The notes beneath the pieces were generated by a model, which saw nothing but the letters and a program-made list of their open reading frames with translations, ran no database searches and was not told the DNA's origin. The position numbers were made by a program, and so were the translations under genes. From the NCBI GenBank assembly GCA_037013685.1, contig CM072884.1, positions 112,074,048 through 112,138,047 of the forward strand: a DNA stretch of 64,000 nt. Direction: 5' to 3'. The stretch comes from Acridotheres tristis. Its lineage: Eukaryota > Chordata > Aves > Passeriformes > Sturnidae. Positions 12,612 to 23,690 of the stretch are shown here, piece by piece. Position 1 is the stretch's first letter, and each line of letters opens with the position of its first letter.

Positions 12612-15374
12612 GCATCCATAACCAGGCAACACTGTCCAGTTTAAAAAGTTATGTTATTTCTCAGCTGTAGGAAACAGCACATTGTTGTGAAGCCAGTGGC
12701 ATTTGGTGACAGTGCTCTGAGAGTGCTGATAACAAACCTGAAGCAGGCAAAGCAAAACTCACAGCTGTTCTCAGTAAAAAATCTTCACATTCCTCTCACC
12801 TTCAATTCCCCACTCATTATAAATTGTTTTTCTACCTGACAAATAGAATCTATTTACCATGTTTTCTTCCCAGCATATCAGTGTCCATGGAACAGGCTGA
12901 GGGGGAAAATCCCAAGCACACCAGGCAGCTGCTGGTTTGTTTTCTGCTCCAGGGCTGGCAGGATGTGAATTGCTGTGCTGATCACGCACAGAGCTCCCAT
13001 TAGAGAGGAAAGGTTCCCTCTGTCAAAGCCAAATCCATAAGGAAGACAATTTCCAGAGTGCTGGGATAGCACTGTTCACCTCGAGGAGAAAGCTGTGAGC
13101 ACAAGTTGTGAGACTGAGAAAAAGAATTTGGTTTATTGGGGGTTTTTATGAGCCCAGTGAGTGGAAAATAAACCCGGGAGGATCAGCAGTGGGTGTGGAA
13201 TGGGGCAGCAGCTGGTGAGGGGTGTCTATCCATGCTGGCATCATCAGGGAGTGCAGTGCCATAGGAGCAAAGCAGCTGGAGCTGAAAACTCCCAGATCCA
13301 TGAAAATTTCAGTATCCATGTGCAGCTTCTCTTTCAAAGCCATCTGTGCTGACAAATAACTCGCTGGTGACTTGTGGGCATTGTTTTATTACTGCCCCTT
13401 TGCTCCTGGGGTCTTTTGCTATGGATTCAATATGGTTCTTGTCCCAGCTGCACAGACTGGACACAATCAGATGTGATTTGACTACAGGGAATTTTGGCTT
13501 TAAAGTCATTTTGCAAACTTAGGTATTTTGCTCTTTTCATTCTCATCAGCATCAGCTCAGGCTTGACTGCTGTTGTATTTTTGGAGCAATATAACAACAA
13601 CAATAGCAACAATAATAACGATGAAAATTACTCCCTTATATTTATGCCCAAAAGTTTTCAGAGGGAAAAAAATGACATTTTGTCTCATTATTTTTCTCCC
13701 TGCACAAAGTGCTAATGATCAATTCTTAAATAAATAACCTGAAAAAGATCTTGGTGAGTTTATGGCCAGGCCAAGCATTGATCTGCCTTCAGCAGGGAAG
13801 GAGGAAGAAATACCAGAAGAAATAACCACAGAAGGAGCGAGGCAGAGCTGTATTATTGCAAAAGTAAATAAAGGAGGCTGAGGGAAGCAATCCCTGCTGT
13901 CCAGGCAAAGAGTGAAGGGTAAATAACACCAATCCCACAGAAGGAGCCTCCTGCAGGGTGAACTGCAGCAGGCACTGAGCAAAACAAAACTGAACTGAGA
14001 ACTGGAAAAACCATGTCCAGGTCTGTCTGCTCTCGGCAAACAACCTGCTACAGACAGGCATATCAGCATCAGAAATCCCTCCTTTCTCACACTTTGAGTA
14101 TTTCTCAAGTATTTTCTTTTCAGCTGGTGTTGACAGAGACTTGGTTGCTGATGGAAAGAGATGGGAATTGTTTTCACCTCTCTTGCAAGAAACTCTCCAA
14201 GCAGAAGAGCATTTAAAGCCTTTAATATTCTTCAATGTCTCGTAGGAACAGTCCAGCTTTCCTCCTGGGCCAGCTCTGGGGAGCCAGGGGATGAATCCAC
14301 ACCAGCAGATGAGCTCTGCACTCCAAGGAGTTGAGCAGCTCCTGCATCATCAAAATGCATCCAGCTGCAGATAATTAGAATATTGAGAACACAGTGGCCA
14401 ACTTCCACAAGGACCTTCACCCTCATGAAGACACAAAAATAGTTTAATTTCTGATTCCCACAGGTGGGATCTCTAACCCTGGGTTTGGGATCGAGGTGCA
14501 CCTCGACAGGGAGGCAGAGTCCTCCTGAACTGGGCAGTTTCCAGTGAAATGGCCTCACAGAAGAATCCACACAGGACCCCCAGTCCCAGCACAGGGTGCC
14601 TGGAGATCTCTCCTGGGTAAAAAGGCAGAGCCAGGTCATTTCCTCCACGTTCAGGTCTTTCTGCAGCTCAAGTCAGCACATTTAAGCTCTTGGCAGACAA
14701 AGTGATGAGGTTTTGCTGATAATAAGAAGAGCTGCTCCAGCACTGCTTTGGGACCAGGCACTCGAGTAGCTATTTATAGATGAAGAGAAGAGCAGCAACA
14801 GGGAAAAGGAAGCAAAAAAAGGGAACTGGCTGAATGTGTGAGCAAAATTTTTCATTTTTAAATTATACATCTGCAAAGTGCTCTCAGGACCTGGAGACTC
14901 ACATTCTGCTCTCTGAGCATCAAGAGGTTTTAAGGACATTATAATGCCTTCATTCACAAACGTGGATTGAGATAAAGGATAAATGTGTGGAAAATGTTCT
15001 GGATCTTCAAAGCCCTCAGTGAGTGCTGGTGCAGTGACCCTTGCTGAAGTCTTTTGATCTTGGAAATGCTGATCCTGGTAATGTTCAGGAATCCCATGGG
15101 AAGGGTACAACCCACAAAACTCTCTCACCTTGGGTCTCCAGGAACTGTCAAGGTAAGAATTCAGAGCAAAGCCTCTGCTGTTTTAAACTGAAGATGGAGC
15201 AGAGACTGATTTGGAGTGAGGAATGATGAGAGAGCAGATGAAGTCCGTGGTGCTTTGTCCCAGCTCTGGAGCCATCCTGCTGTCCCTCACCCCTCCCACA
15301 CCCCTGCTGCTCACTGGGGCCCTGTGGCAGATTCCCATCTAAGCAGAGCAGCACAAGAAGGAGCTGCATGACCA
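12612..15374. other. Unique non-coding sequence
   Basis: No gene is recognised. An (AAC/AAT)-type microsatellite lies at 13592-13624. Several 130-150 codon minus-strand frames (13719-14648) show no recognisable domain. Confidence 0.5.
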
Positions 15375-15701
15375 ACACTGGTCTTATAAACAGGTGAGAA
15401 AGCTGGGGATGCTCAGACTGGAGGAGGCATCACAGCACCTTCCAATACATGAACAGGGGAACAGGAAAGGGACAATTCATCAGGAGCTGGAGTGACAGGA
15501 CAAGGGGGGATGGGCTCAAACTGAAAGAGGGGAAATTTAGGTTAGATAGAAGAATAAATTGTTTCCTGTGCGGGTGGGCAGGCCCTGGCACAGGGTGCCC
15601 AGAGCAGCTGTGGCTGCCCCTGGATCCCTGGCAGTGCCCAAGGCCAGGTTGGACATCGGGGCTTGGAGTAGCCTGGGACAGTGGAAGGTGTCCCTGCCCA
15701 T
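15375..15701 (+). mobile_element. CR1 LINE fragment
   Basis: Plus-strand CR1. It runs from 'gctggggatgctcagactgg' through 'tgggctcaaactgaaagag' and 'cagagcagctgtggctgcc' to 'ggaaggtgtccctgccca'. It stops just short of the usual tail and passes into unrelated A-rich sequence. Confidence 0.85.
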
Positions 15702-15984
15702 CTTTACCAAAAATAAAAGATGAAAAGTGCCATACTGAGATATTTGTGTAAGGCTGAAGTCAGCCTCTCTTACTCCTCCACTTTAGATTCATAAGGTGGC
15801 TCCTTCCCAGCCAGCTCGAGGATCTCCACACTTCAGCCCATTTCATGAAACACAAATTCACTGCCCATCACCTTGTCTGAGAAAATGGCATGGCTGAGGT
15901 GGACACACCTGAGGAACCTGTTTCACTTGTCACCAGCCCAGAGGGACAAAGCAGGAGAGGGAGGGAGAGAACAAATGGTGAAGG

Positions 15985-16352
15985 GTCTGGAGGGGAAGCC
16001 CCAGGAGGAGCAGCTGAGGGCCCTTGATGTGTCCAGCTAAGCAGGGGACACTGAGGTCAGAGCTCCCTGGGATCTGCAGCTCCTCCCAAGGGACAGCTCC
16101 CATCGCTGCTCTGGGACAGGGACAGCACCCAGGGAGCAGCTGGAGCTGGGCCAGGAGGGTTTGGGTTGGATTTTAGGGCAAGGCTCTTCCCCCAGAGGGT
16201 GCTGGGCACTGCCCAGGCTCCCCAGGGAATGGGCACAGAGCTCCAGGAGCTGCCAGGGATGCCCAGGCTGGGATTTTTGGGGGTCTGGGCAGGGATAGGG
16301 GTGGGACTGGATGATCCCTTCCAGCTCAGGATATTCCACGATTCCTTGATGC
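15985..16352 (+). mobile_element. CR1 LINE fragment, diverged subfamily
   Basis: Plus-strand CR1-like segment containing 'aggagcagctgagggccct' and 'gactggatgatcccttcc', and ending near 'ttccacgattccttgat'. It differs from the other copies in its middle part, so it probably belongs to another CR1 subfamily. Confidence 0.7.
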
Positions 16353-16914
16353 CGTGTCTCCCTGTCTGTTGCTGAATTTGTGCAAGACTTCCACTCAGGA
16401 TTTCCCTCTCAGCCCCTTGTTTCGAGCACTCTGGCTGAGAATGTTTCCAGCACAACTTTCAGCTCAAAAATCAAGGAAAACCCAAATCTTCCTTTTGTCT
16501 ACTTTTTTTTTTGTCCCCAGGTTATTGAAGGCTCTGTCAGCTGTGACAGAGGTGCGGTGTCCCCGCATGTCCCCATGCTGGGGGTGTGTGTGGCACTGGG
16601 GTTCAGAGGGAAGGGGAGGGATGCCAGGACCCTCCTCTCCTGCTCTCATCCCCGCTGCTGTTCCCACTAGATGGCATCTCCGTCCCACAAACATCCTCCA
16701 GCTCCCGTGGTGTTACCTAATCCTCATGGAACAGCGCTCAGCAATTAAAGATGGGCAAATGTTTCATTGTTAAGCATGAATTTCTGCTCCAGGGTACCAC
16801 AGCAAAGTGCCACAGATCAGCATCTTCCTCTCCAACACCCCTTACCAGAGGCTGTTCCTGCTGGAAATGCTGTCCCAGGGACAGAGTTTGTTCTCTCACA
16901 GGATTTTAGGGGCT
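16353..16914. other. Unique non-coding sequence
   Basis: A T-rich tract (about 16503-16516) is the only notable feature. I see no gene. Confidence 0.45.
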
Positions 16915-17070
16915 TCTCAGTGCCAGCACAGAGGGACAATCCCTGCCCTGCTCCTGCTGGACACACAATTCCTCATCCAGCCCAGCTGCCAGTGGCCCCT
17001 TGGCCACCTGGGCACCTCTGGGCTCGTGTCCAGCCCCTGGCACCAGCAGCCCCAGGGCTTTTCCAGTCAC
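16915..17070 (-). mobile_element. CR1 LINE fragment
   Basis: Minus-strand CR1 piece sharing 'agtgccagcacagaggg' and 'tgctcctgctggacacac' with 7553-7617 and 58420-58470. It continues into the upstream CR1 body also seen at about 58480-58560. Confidence 0.75.
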
Positions 17071-18479
17071 TCTTCAGCCACCTTTTCCCACAGAAGAAGG
17101 ATTTTTTTTAAAAAATAAATGTTCTTTGAGGAACTATGTCAATGATACACTGGCACAGAATGAGGATTTGCCAGGATTTCATCCTCAGAGAGCCCTTTAA
17201 GGTTACAAACTCAGTGGATGCCTTTTTCTCTTCATGCCTAATCCATTGGATCCCTACTGGAGGCAGCAGAAGCGCTGAAAGATTTTAGCACTGAGGTGGC
17301 AGGAAAGTCTTCCTCCCTCCAAGGGCTGTGAGCCTGTGGGAAGGAACAGCAACATTTTCAATCTGTGTTGTGGCCTGGAGATTCCATCAGAAAAGGGCTT
17401 GTTACAGGATGAGCTTTGTGAAAATGTGGGTGGTTCATGTCAGGGGAAACTTCAGGGGGACATTCTCACTTGTGTGAGAGGTCCCCATCAGGTCACAGTC
17501 AGATTTAGGGCCTGGGGTGCGCTGGACATGTCAGATGCTCATGGAAACCACAGCACAGAGGTGCACAAAGAGATGCCTGAGGGAACAGGATCTATCAGAG
17601 GCAAACTTACACAAAAGCCCTGAGGCTTCCAGCCCCACGTTTCAGCAACTCACCTGTGGTGTTTCATCACGCTGTCACCTCACAGCTGAGGTTTGAAGAG
17701 CATTTGTCCCTTCACACAGGATTTTTGTTGTCACTCTCATTACCATTTGCAACAAGGAGGATGGAGGTAGCAGGATTTTTGCACAGGACACAGTCACAGA
17801 ATATTCTGAATTGGGAGAAACCCACAAGGATCATCAAAGACATTAAATCAATGGAAATACCACGACATCAAATATCAGTATCCAGTATTTCAGTTCAATA
17901 ATTTATAACCATCAACACAGTGATTTTTGTGTCTGTATTGCCCTTCTCACTCATGAGCAAAGTTACAGCCTAAGCTCTTGTTTGATTAACAGCATTATGG
18001 CATCTGTGTTATCACTGGCATTCATTTTATTGGGGGAAATTGGTCTGTCTGAGTCCAAATTACTCCAATCCTGTAAAAATAATGTAGATCTCCATGGGGA
18101 TGACATATTAGCTTGTTATCACCATATCCACCTTAGTGGTGTCTTCCACTGGAAACCAACCTCATCTAATTTCTGACACATTTTCCCAATTACAGCAGCT
18201 GCACATCCTCCAGAGAAGCACTGCAGAAGCAGATGAATTCCCTAGGCACAAATCTGCTTTCCTTTCACCAGCTGTTGGGATGGTGCCTGGTGTTTCTTCT
18301 GGTGCATCTGCCTCAAATAGAGCTCACAAATTCTTCTCACTTGAGAAGTGTCTAGGGAGGGAATCAGGGTGAGAAATTTAGGGCCCGAACCCAGAGCCAT
18401 AGGATAGGGTGGGATTTGTGTGTGTATCTATTTTAATTTAACATCAGAACCCCTTGACTCTCCCAGGAAGGGTGGTTAT
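17071..18479. other. Unique non-coding sequence
   Basis: I see no gene, LTR or strong tandem repeat. Confidence 0.45.
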
Positions 18480-18728
18480 GCAATGTCAGTGCTGGGGATA
18501 ATTAGGAATACGGATATTAGGAAATATTCCTTCACAGAAAGGGTTGTCAAGCATTGGAACAGGCTGCCCTGGGTGGTGGAGGAGTCACCAACTCTGGAGA
18601 TGTTTAAAAGAGGTGTAGATGTGACTTTAGGGGATGCAGTTTAGTGCTGGGTGGTGTTAATTTAAGGGTTGGACTCGATAGTCTTAAAAGTCTTTTTCAA
18701 CCCAAATGATGAAAACCTATGATTCTCT
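18480..18728 (+). mobile_element. CR1 LINE fragment, classical 3' end
   Basis: Plus-strand CR1 3' end of a different subfamily from most others in the window. It contains 'gggttgtcaagcattggaac', 'gatgtttaaaagaggtgtag' and 'ggttggactcgatagtctt', and ends 'acctatgattct'. Confidence 0.92.
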
Positions 18729-19419
18729 AATCTATTGTGATGGTAATACTGCTTTGATACAGTTAAAAGCACAAGCACTCATGCCTTCATGTGCAAATTT
18801 TCTTAAATAAACAAAAAGTCAGGAGATTTCAGGTACTACGTTGTAAGGAAAAAAACTGTGCCCCAAGCCCACTGTAATTGGTTTGACTTTTTTACTTGGT
18901 TAGTCAATTCCTTAGGAAAATTAGAAGTATAATGAAGGGAAATGTCACCATCTGTCTGAAACTGGTGCACAGAGGAAAAGGCTTTAAAAATCTCATATTA
19001 TTCCCAAAAGTAATTCATCACTTTGACCTGAAGATAAAGAACTGCTGACAAACCAGTATTGTGCTGCTCAGAAAATCTGAGTGCTCAGAAGCTTTGAACC
19101 TCTTTGGGTTCTTCTAGACCCTTGCCAGCACCTGCTGATGTCGGTGCCAGCAGAAAAACGCTGCAGGTGGAGCAAGAAACAGATAAATCAGGGATGGCAA
19201 ACAGAAAATGGGGAGCATGGAAATTCTAACCCATGGCACAGCCCTGACACTGCCCTGGAACACAGTCAGGGGCTGTGTGACCCTACTGAGGGCAGATTTG
19301 TGGGGTCTGTGCAGCCCAAAGAGGCTGCAAAACTGAGGAGGGGCTTTTGCAATGATTGGAGTCAGGGAACAAAACTTCTGATCAAATATAAGAAGTCAGA
19401 GAACTTCATAATCCCAGCA

Positions 19420-19937
19420 CAAGAGGACATGGAGCTGCTGCAGAGAGCCCAGAGGAGGCAGCAGGATGAGCAGAGGGATGGAGCAGCTCTGCTGGGAGGA
19501 AAGGCTGGCACAGCTGGGATTGTTCAGCCTGGAGAGGAGAAGCTTTGGGCTGAGCTCAGGGTGGCCTTGCAGGGCCTGAAGGAGCTGCAGGAACCATGGA
19601 GAGAGACAATTGCCAAGGGATGGAGGGACAGCACCCAGGGAATGGAGGGACAGCACCCAGGGAATGGCTTCCCACTGCCAGAGGGCAGGGCTGGATGGGA
19701 TATTGGGAATTAGGAATTGTTCCCTGGGAGGGTGGGGAGAGGCTGGGCTGGAATTCCCAGAGCAGCTGTGGCTGCCCCTGGATCCCTGGCAGTGCCCAAG
19801 GCCAGGTTGGACATTGGGACTAAGAGAAGCCTGGGACAGTGGGAGGTGTCCCTGCCATGGCAGGGGGTGGAAGGAAGTAGATGATTTTTAAGATGCTTTC
19901 CAACTCAATCCATTCTATGATTCTGTGATTCTACAAC
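19420..19937 (+). mobile_element. CR1 LINE fragment with short internal tandem duplication
   Basis: Plus-strand CR1. It runs from 'ggagctgctgcagagagccc' through 'ttcagcctggagaggagaag' to the tail 'attctatgattctgtgatt'. The 22-bp stretch around 'ggagggacagcacccaggg' is present twice (about 19622-19665). Its 3' half is part of the segmental duplication shared with 22.8 kb. Confidence 0.92.
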
Positions 19938-20510
19938 TCTCCTGCCTTGGATTCCCTTTCTAGTGCAGGAAGTTTTGTATTTCCCCTTTTTCTTCCTTTT
20001 CCTTTTGATTATCTGCCAGTGAACCAATAAACCTTTGTGAGGAAAAGCCTTGGTAACATTTTCATTTCGTTTCCTCATGGCACAACACAGTGCCAAAGTT
20101 ATAAAACACAATAAGGGCACTTTTGGACTCAGCCAAGTCCATGAGCCTCTTCCTGCTGATTCTTAGGATCATCCTTGATTTCTGCAATATGCCAGCACTC
20201 CACATCTCCCATTTCTGAGGCCATTTCTGAGGATAATGCCCTAGAAAACTATTTCATTTCAAGATGTGGCTTCGGATTTGGAGCTGAATAAGCATATTGA
20301 AAAGAAGAAGAAAAAAAAGAAGAAAAATGAAAGATTAATATTTTCTCAAATTCCTGCCCACCCACAAATCCCACATTGAACTAAAGACAACACCAGGGTT
20401 CTCAGGAATTGTAACACTCATATCTGGCTTTTAATATTCACCAAATCTCACTCAGCCTTACAAAGGAGGTAAATTCAATTCTCAGTGTTTTATACGGGAA
20501 GAAAATACAG
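19700..20510 (+). repeat. Direct segmental duplication, copy 1
   Basis: This block recurs at 22770-23590, offset by 3073-3080 bp. It includes the CR1 3' end and about 575 bp of non-repeat sequence ('gtgaaccaataaacctttg', 'ttctgaggccatttctgag', and so on). In the non-CR1 part I count about 17 substitutions and two or three small indels, roughly 97% identity. No gene is evident inside; a 71-codon minus-strand frame occurs in both copies but looks like chance. Confidence 0.9.
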
Positions 20511-22724
20511 AAGGGAAATAACTTCCCCAGGAATACATGTCAGGAAAAGAGCAGGGACTTGGACACACACCCCATAGCATTTCCCACCAAATCAGTTGTC
20601 CTGGCTTTGTATTGCTCTTCCACAGGGATCCCACTGAGCTCCAGGCACCTTCGGAACCCAAAGATGATTCAGGGTGTTTTTCATGGGTTATGGGCAAGTG
20701 TTATGGACATTTTCATTCTCACAACAAGTCTTCCATCACTCATTTTATTTCTTCATCCTTTGTGCTCAATCCTTCCCAGCTCTATTCCTGATTCATGTCA
20801 CCGGGATCAAGTTTTGTAGTGATATACACCTGTCACCCATCAGGAATTTTGCCCTGGATTATGTATTTCACTACTCAAAAATCCATGGACTGTTTCTAGG
20901 AGCAAGGAATGTGAGAAGGGTGGTTTGGCACTCAAGGTGACTGCAACCTCCCCAGCCTGCTCTGATAACACCCCAAAAGATGGGCCCATGGTGACCCCAG
21001 GGTGTCACTGGGGACCTGGTGGTGTGGCCCATGTGGCAGAGAAGGAGCAATGCCAATTAAGAGATGATCACAAGGATTTTTGATGCAATGGCTTGTCTCA
21101 GTCTGCAGGAAAGAGGTCTGTGCTAAGTCCTGACACAACACAGGACTGTGCCTTTATGATCAACTGCTTCCCTTGCACTCCTGGATTGCTGCTCTGCAGC
21201 CAAGGAGCTGAATTGCTTTAATCAGATGTGTAACAGAGATCAGGGATGTCCTCCCAGAGCACTCTGGCCTTGTCCTGCCCTCGGGAATCACCTGCAATCA
21301 CAGCAGTCAGGAGTTTTAGAAGAAATTAGTGTACACAGCTTTTTTCCTGGCAGTTTGATAAGGGAATAAGGGAGCAGGTATGGAGGAGAGAGCAGGATGC
21401 ACAGGAAGGAAGCAGCACCAGCTTTCACCAAGGAATGTGTGAGCAAAGTCGGGTCAGGCAGATCATTGCAATCCTTCACCTCTCACATCATTCCCTCCCT
21501 CAGTTGTGCCTCTGCTCCCAAAATCTCTCTCTTCTGTCTGCTTTTCTCATCACTTCTTTCAGACACTCCTTCTCTTCTCTGCCACAGGTTTAATATTACC
21601 CAGGATAGGTCAATGGATCCTGCAGACAAGGCTGATGTTTCCCTCCACTTTCAAATTTGTGTCTAAAATCAGAGATGCTCTGGGAGGTGACCCTGAGCTA
21701 AACTGAGCAATGCTGAACAGAGCTGCTCATCCAGGTGGGAACATGGGATTCACCATCACCTTTTCACTGCCCTGCAAAGATATTTCCCAGTTCAGGCTCC
21801 TGCCTAAAATCTCCCCTCAGCAAATAGTAATGAAAAATTGCAAAATTAATTATCATATATATCCTTTAGGTTAACTCCTGAGATGGTGGGGTTATCTCTA
21901 AATTATTTAATTTCCCAAAAATAAAAGGATTTAGGGCAGTTAAGTATGGGATGAAAAAAAAAAAACCCAAACAACTCAAGAGCAGTTTACAGAAGGGAAT
22001 CCTTTTGTCTCCCACACATGATTTTGTTATGAGCACAAAGGATTTTCTCTGTTAAAAGTCAGATTTGATCCCCAGATTAATAGAGGAAAAAAACCAGCTT
22101 TGCACACATCACTTCAGAGGGATGTAACAGGATACAGACTCTGAGAAGAGGAGCTGTAGGTGATCAAGTTTCCTCATTTTTGGCAGAGATGGGTTTGGCA
22201 AGAGGAATCTCACAGACCTGGTACAATTTCTGGGGATGAAAGAGGAAATCAGAACAAATGGGAGAGAGGACGAGTTCACAGCCAGCAGGTCCATAAGAAC
22301 CTTGGAGTGCAGTTCCCACCAGGACCATCACCTGCTGTGCTGGTGACCTCACCTGGCTGCCACCACCCACCCAGCTGCTCTGCCCCTGCCCCTCATCCTG
22401 CTCTGCCCTGGTGCTACTGGATTGCTCCTCACACCTTTTTAATTCCTCTCTCACACCGGGGTTTTAACCCTTCCCTAAATATGTTTTCACACAGGCTGCT
22501 CCAGCTTGGCTGACAGCTGAGCTTTGGCCAGTGGTGGGTCTGCTGTGGAGACACCTGGAACTGGATGTGTCCAGCACAGGGGCCACCCCTGTGGCCTCTT
22601 CCTACCAAGATCTTGTCAAATAAAGCCAAAGTCATCTGTTAATTCTGCAAACCTGGGAGGCAACAAAAGCTCCAGGAAAGGTCTCCAGTATTGGCTGTGA
22701 TGGATTTACCCCTCTTCTTCTACA
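20511..22724. other. Unique spacer between duplicated blocks
   Basis: No gene is recognised. An A-run sits near 21955-21966. The spacer has no visible resemblance to the flanking duplicated blocks. Confidence 0.5.
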
Positions 22725-23010
22725 TGTGGGCAAGGGGGAATGGCTTCAAACTGGCAGAGAGTAGGGTTAGATTGGATATTGGGAGGAAAATGTTCCCTGG
22801 GATGGTGGGGAGGGACTGGGATGGAATTCCCAGAGCTGCTGTGGCTTCCCCTGGATCCCTGGCAGTGCCCAAGGCCAGGTTGGACATTGGGACTGAGAGA
22901 AGCCTGGGACAGTGGAAGGTGTCCCTGCCATGGCAGGGCGTGGAAGAGAGTAGATGATTTTTAAGATGCTTTCCAACTCAATCCATTTTATTATTTTGTA
23001 ATTCTACAAC
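22725..23010 (+). mobile_element. CR1 LINE fragment, 3' end
   Basis: Plus-strand CR1 running from 'aatggcttcaaactggcag' to 'caactcaatccatttta'. It shares the unusual variants 'gagaagcctgggacag' and 'agatgctttccaactc' with the copy at 19.8-19.9 kb, so both belong to one duplicated block rather than two independent insertions. Confidence 0.9.
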
Positions 23011-23590
23011 TCTCGTGCCTTGGATTCCCCTTTTAGTGCAGGAAGTTTCGTATTTCCCCTTTTTCTTCTTTTTCCTTTTGATTATCTGCCAGTGAACCAA
23101 TAAACCTTTGTGAGGGAAAGTCTTGGTAACATTTTCATTTCGTTTCCTCATGGCACAACACAGTGCCAAAGTTATAAAACACAATAAGGGCACTTTTGGA
23201 CTCAGCCAAGTCCATGAGCCTCTTCCTGCTGATTCTTAGGATCATCCTTGATTTCTGCTATATGCCAGCACTCCACATCTCCCATTTCTGAGGCCATTTC
23301 TGAGGATAATGCCCTAGAAAACTATTTCATTTCAAGATGTGGCTTCGGATTTGGAGCTGAATAAGCATATTGAAAAGAAGAAAAAAAAAAAGAGGAAGAA
23401 AAATGAGAGATTAGTATTTTCTCACTCAAATTCCTGCCCACCCACAAATCCCACATTGAACTAAAGACAACACCAGGGTTCTCAGGAATTGTAACACTCA
23501 TATCTGGCTTTTGATATTCACCAAATCTCACTCAGTCTTACAAAAGAGGTAAATTCAATCCTCACTGTTTTATACATGAAGAAAGTACAG
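22770..23590 (+). repeat. Direct segmental duplication, copy 2
   Basis: This is the second copy of the 19700-20510 block in the same orientation. Homology ends abruptly at 23590, where a separate CR1 3' end begins. The duplicated unit is therefore bounded by CR1 sequence on both sides. Confidence 0.9.
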
Positions 23591-23592
23591 CA

Positions 23593-23690
23593 CCCCTGGA
23601 CAGTGGAAGGTGTCCCTGCCCATGGCAGGGAATGGAACAAGATGATGTTTAAGGTTCCTTCCAACACAAACCATTCTGTAATTCTGAATT
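23593..23690 (+). mobile_element. CR1 LINE fragment, 3' end only
   Basis: About 100 bp of CR1 3' terminus: 'ggacagtggaaggtgtcc' through 'ttccttccaacacaaacc' to 'ccattctgtaattctg'. It abuts the end of the segmental duplication. Confidence 0.85.

Noticed and set aside
19905..20120. 71-codon minus-strand frame conserved at 19.9 and 23.0 kb
   Set aside because: Both copies lie in the recent segmental duplication, so the similarity reflects duplication and not protein conservation; there is no recognisable motif.
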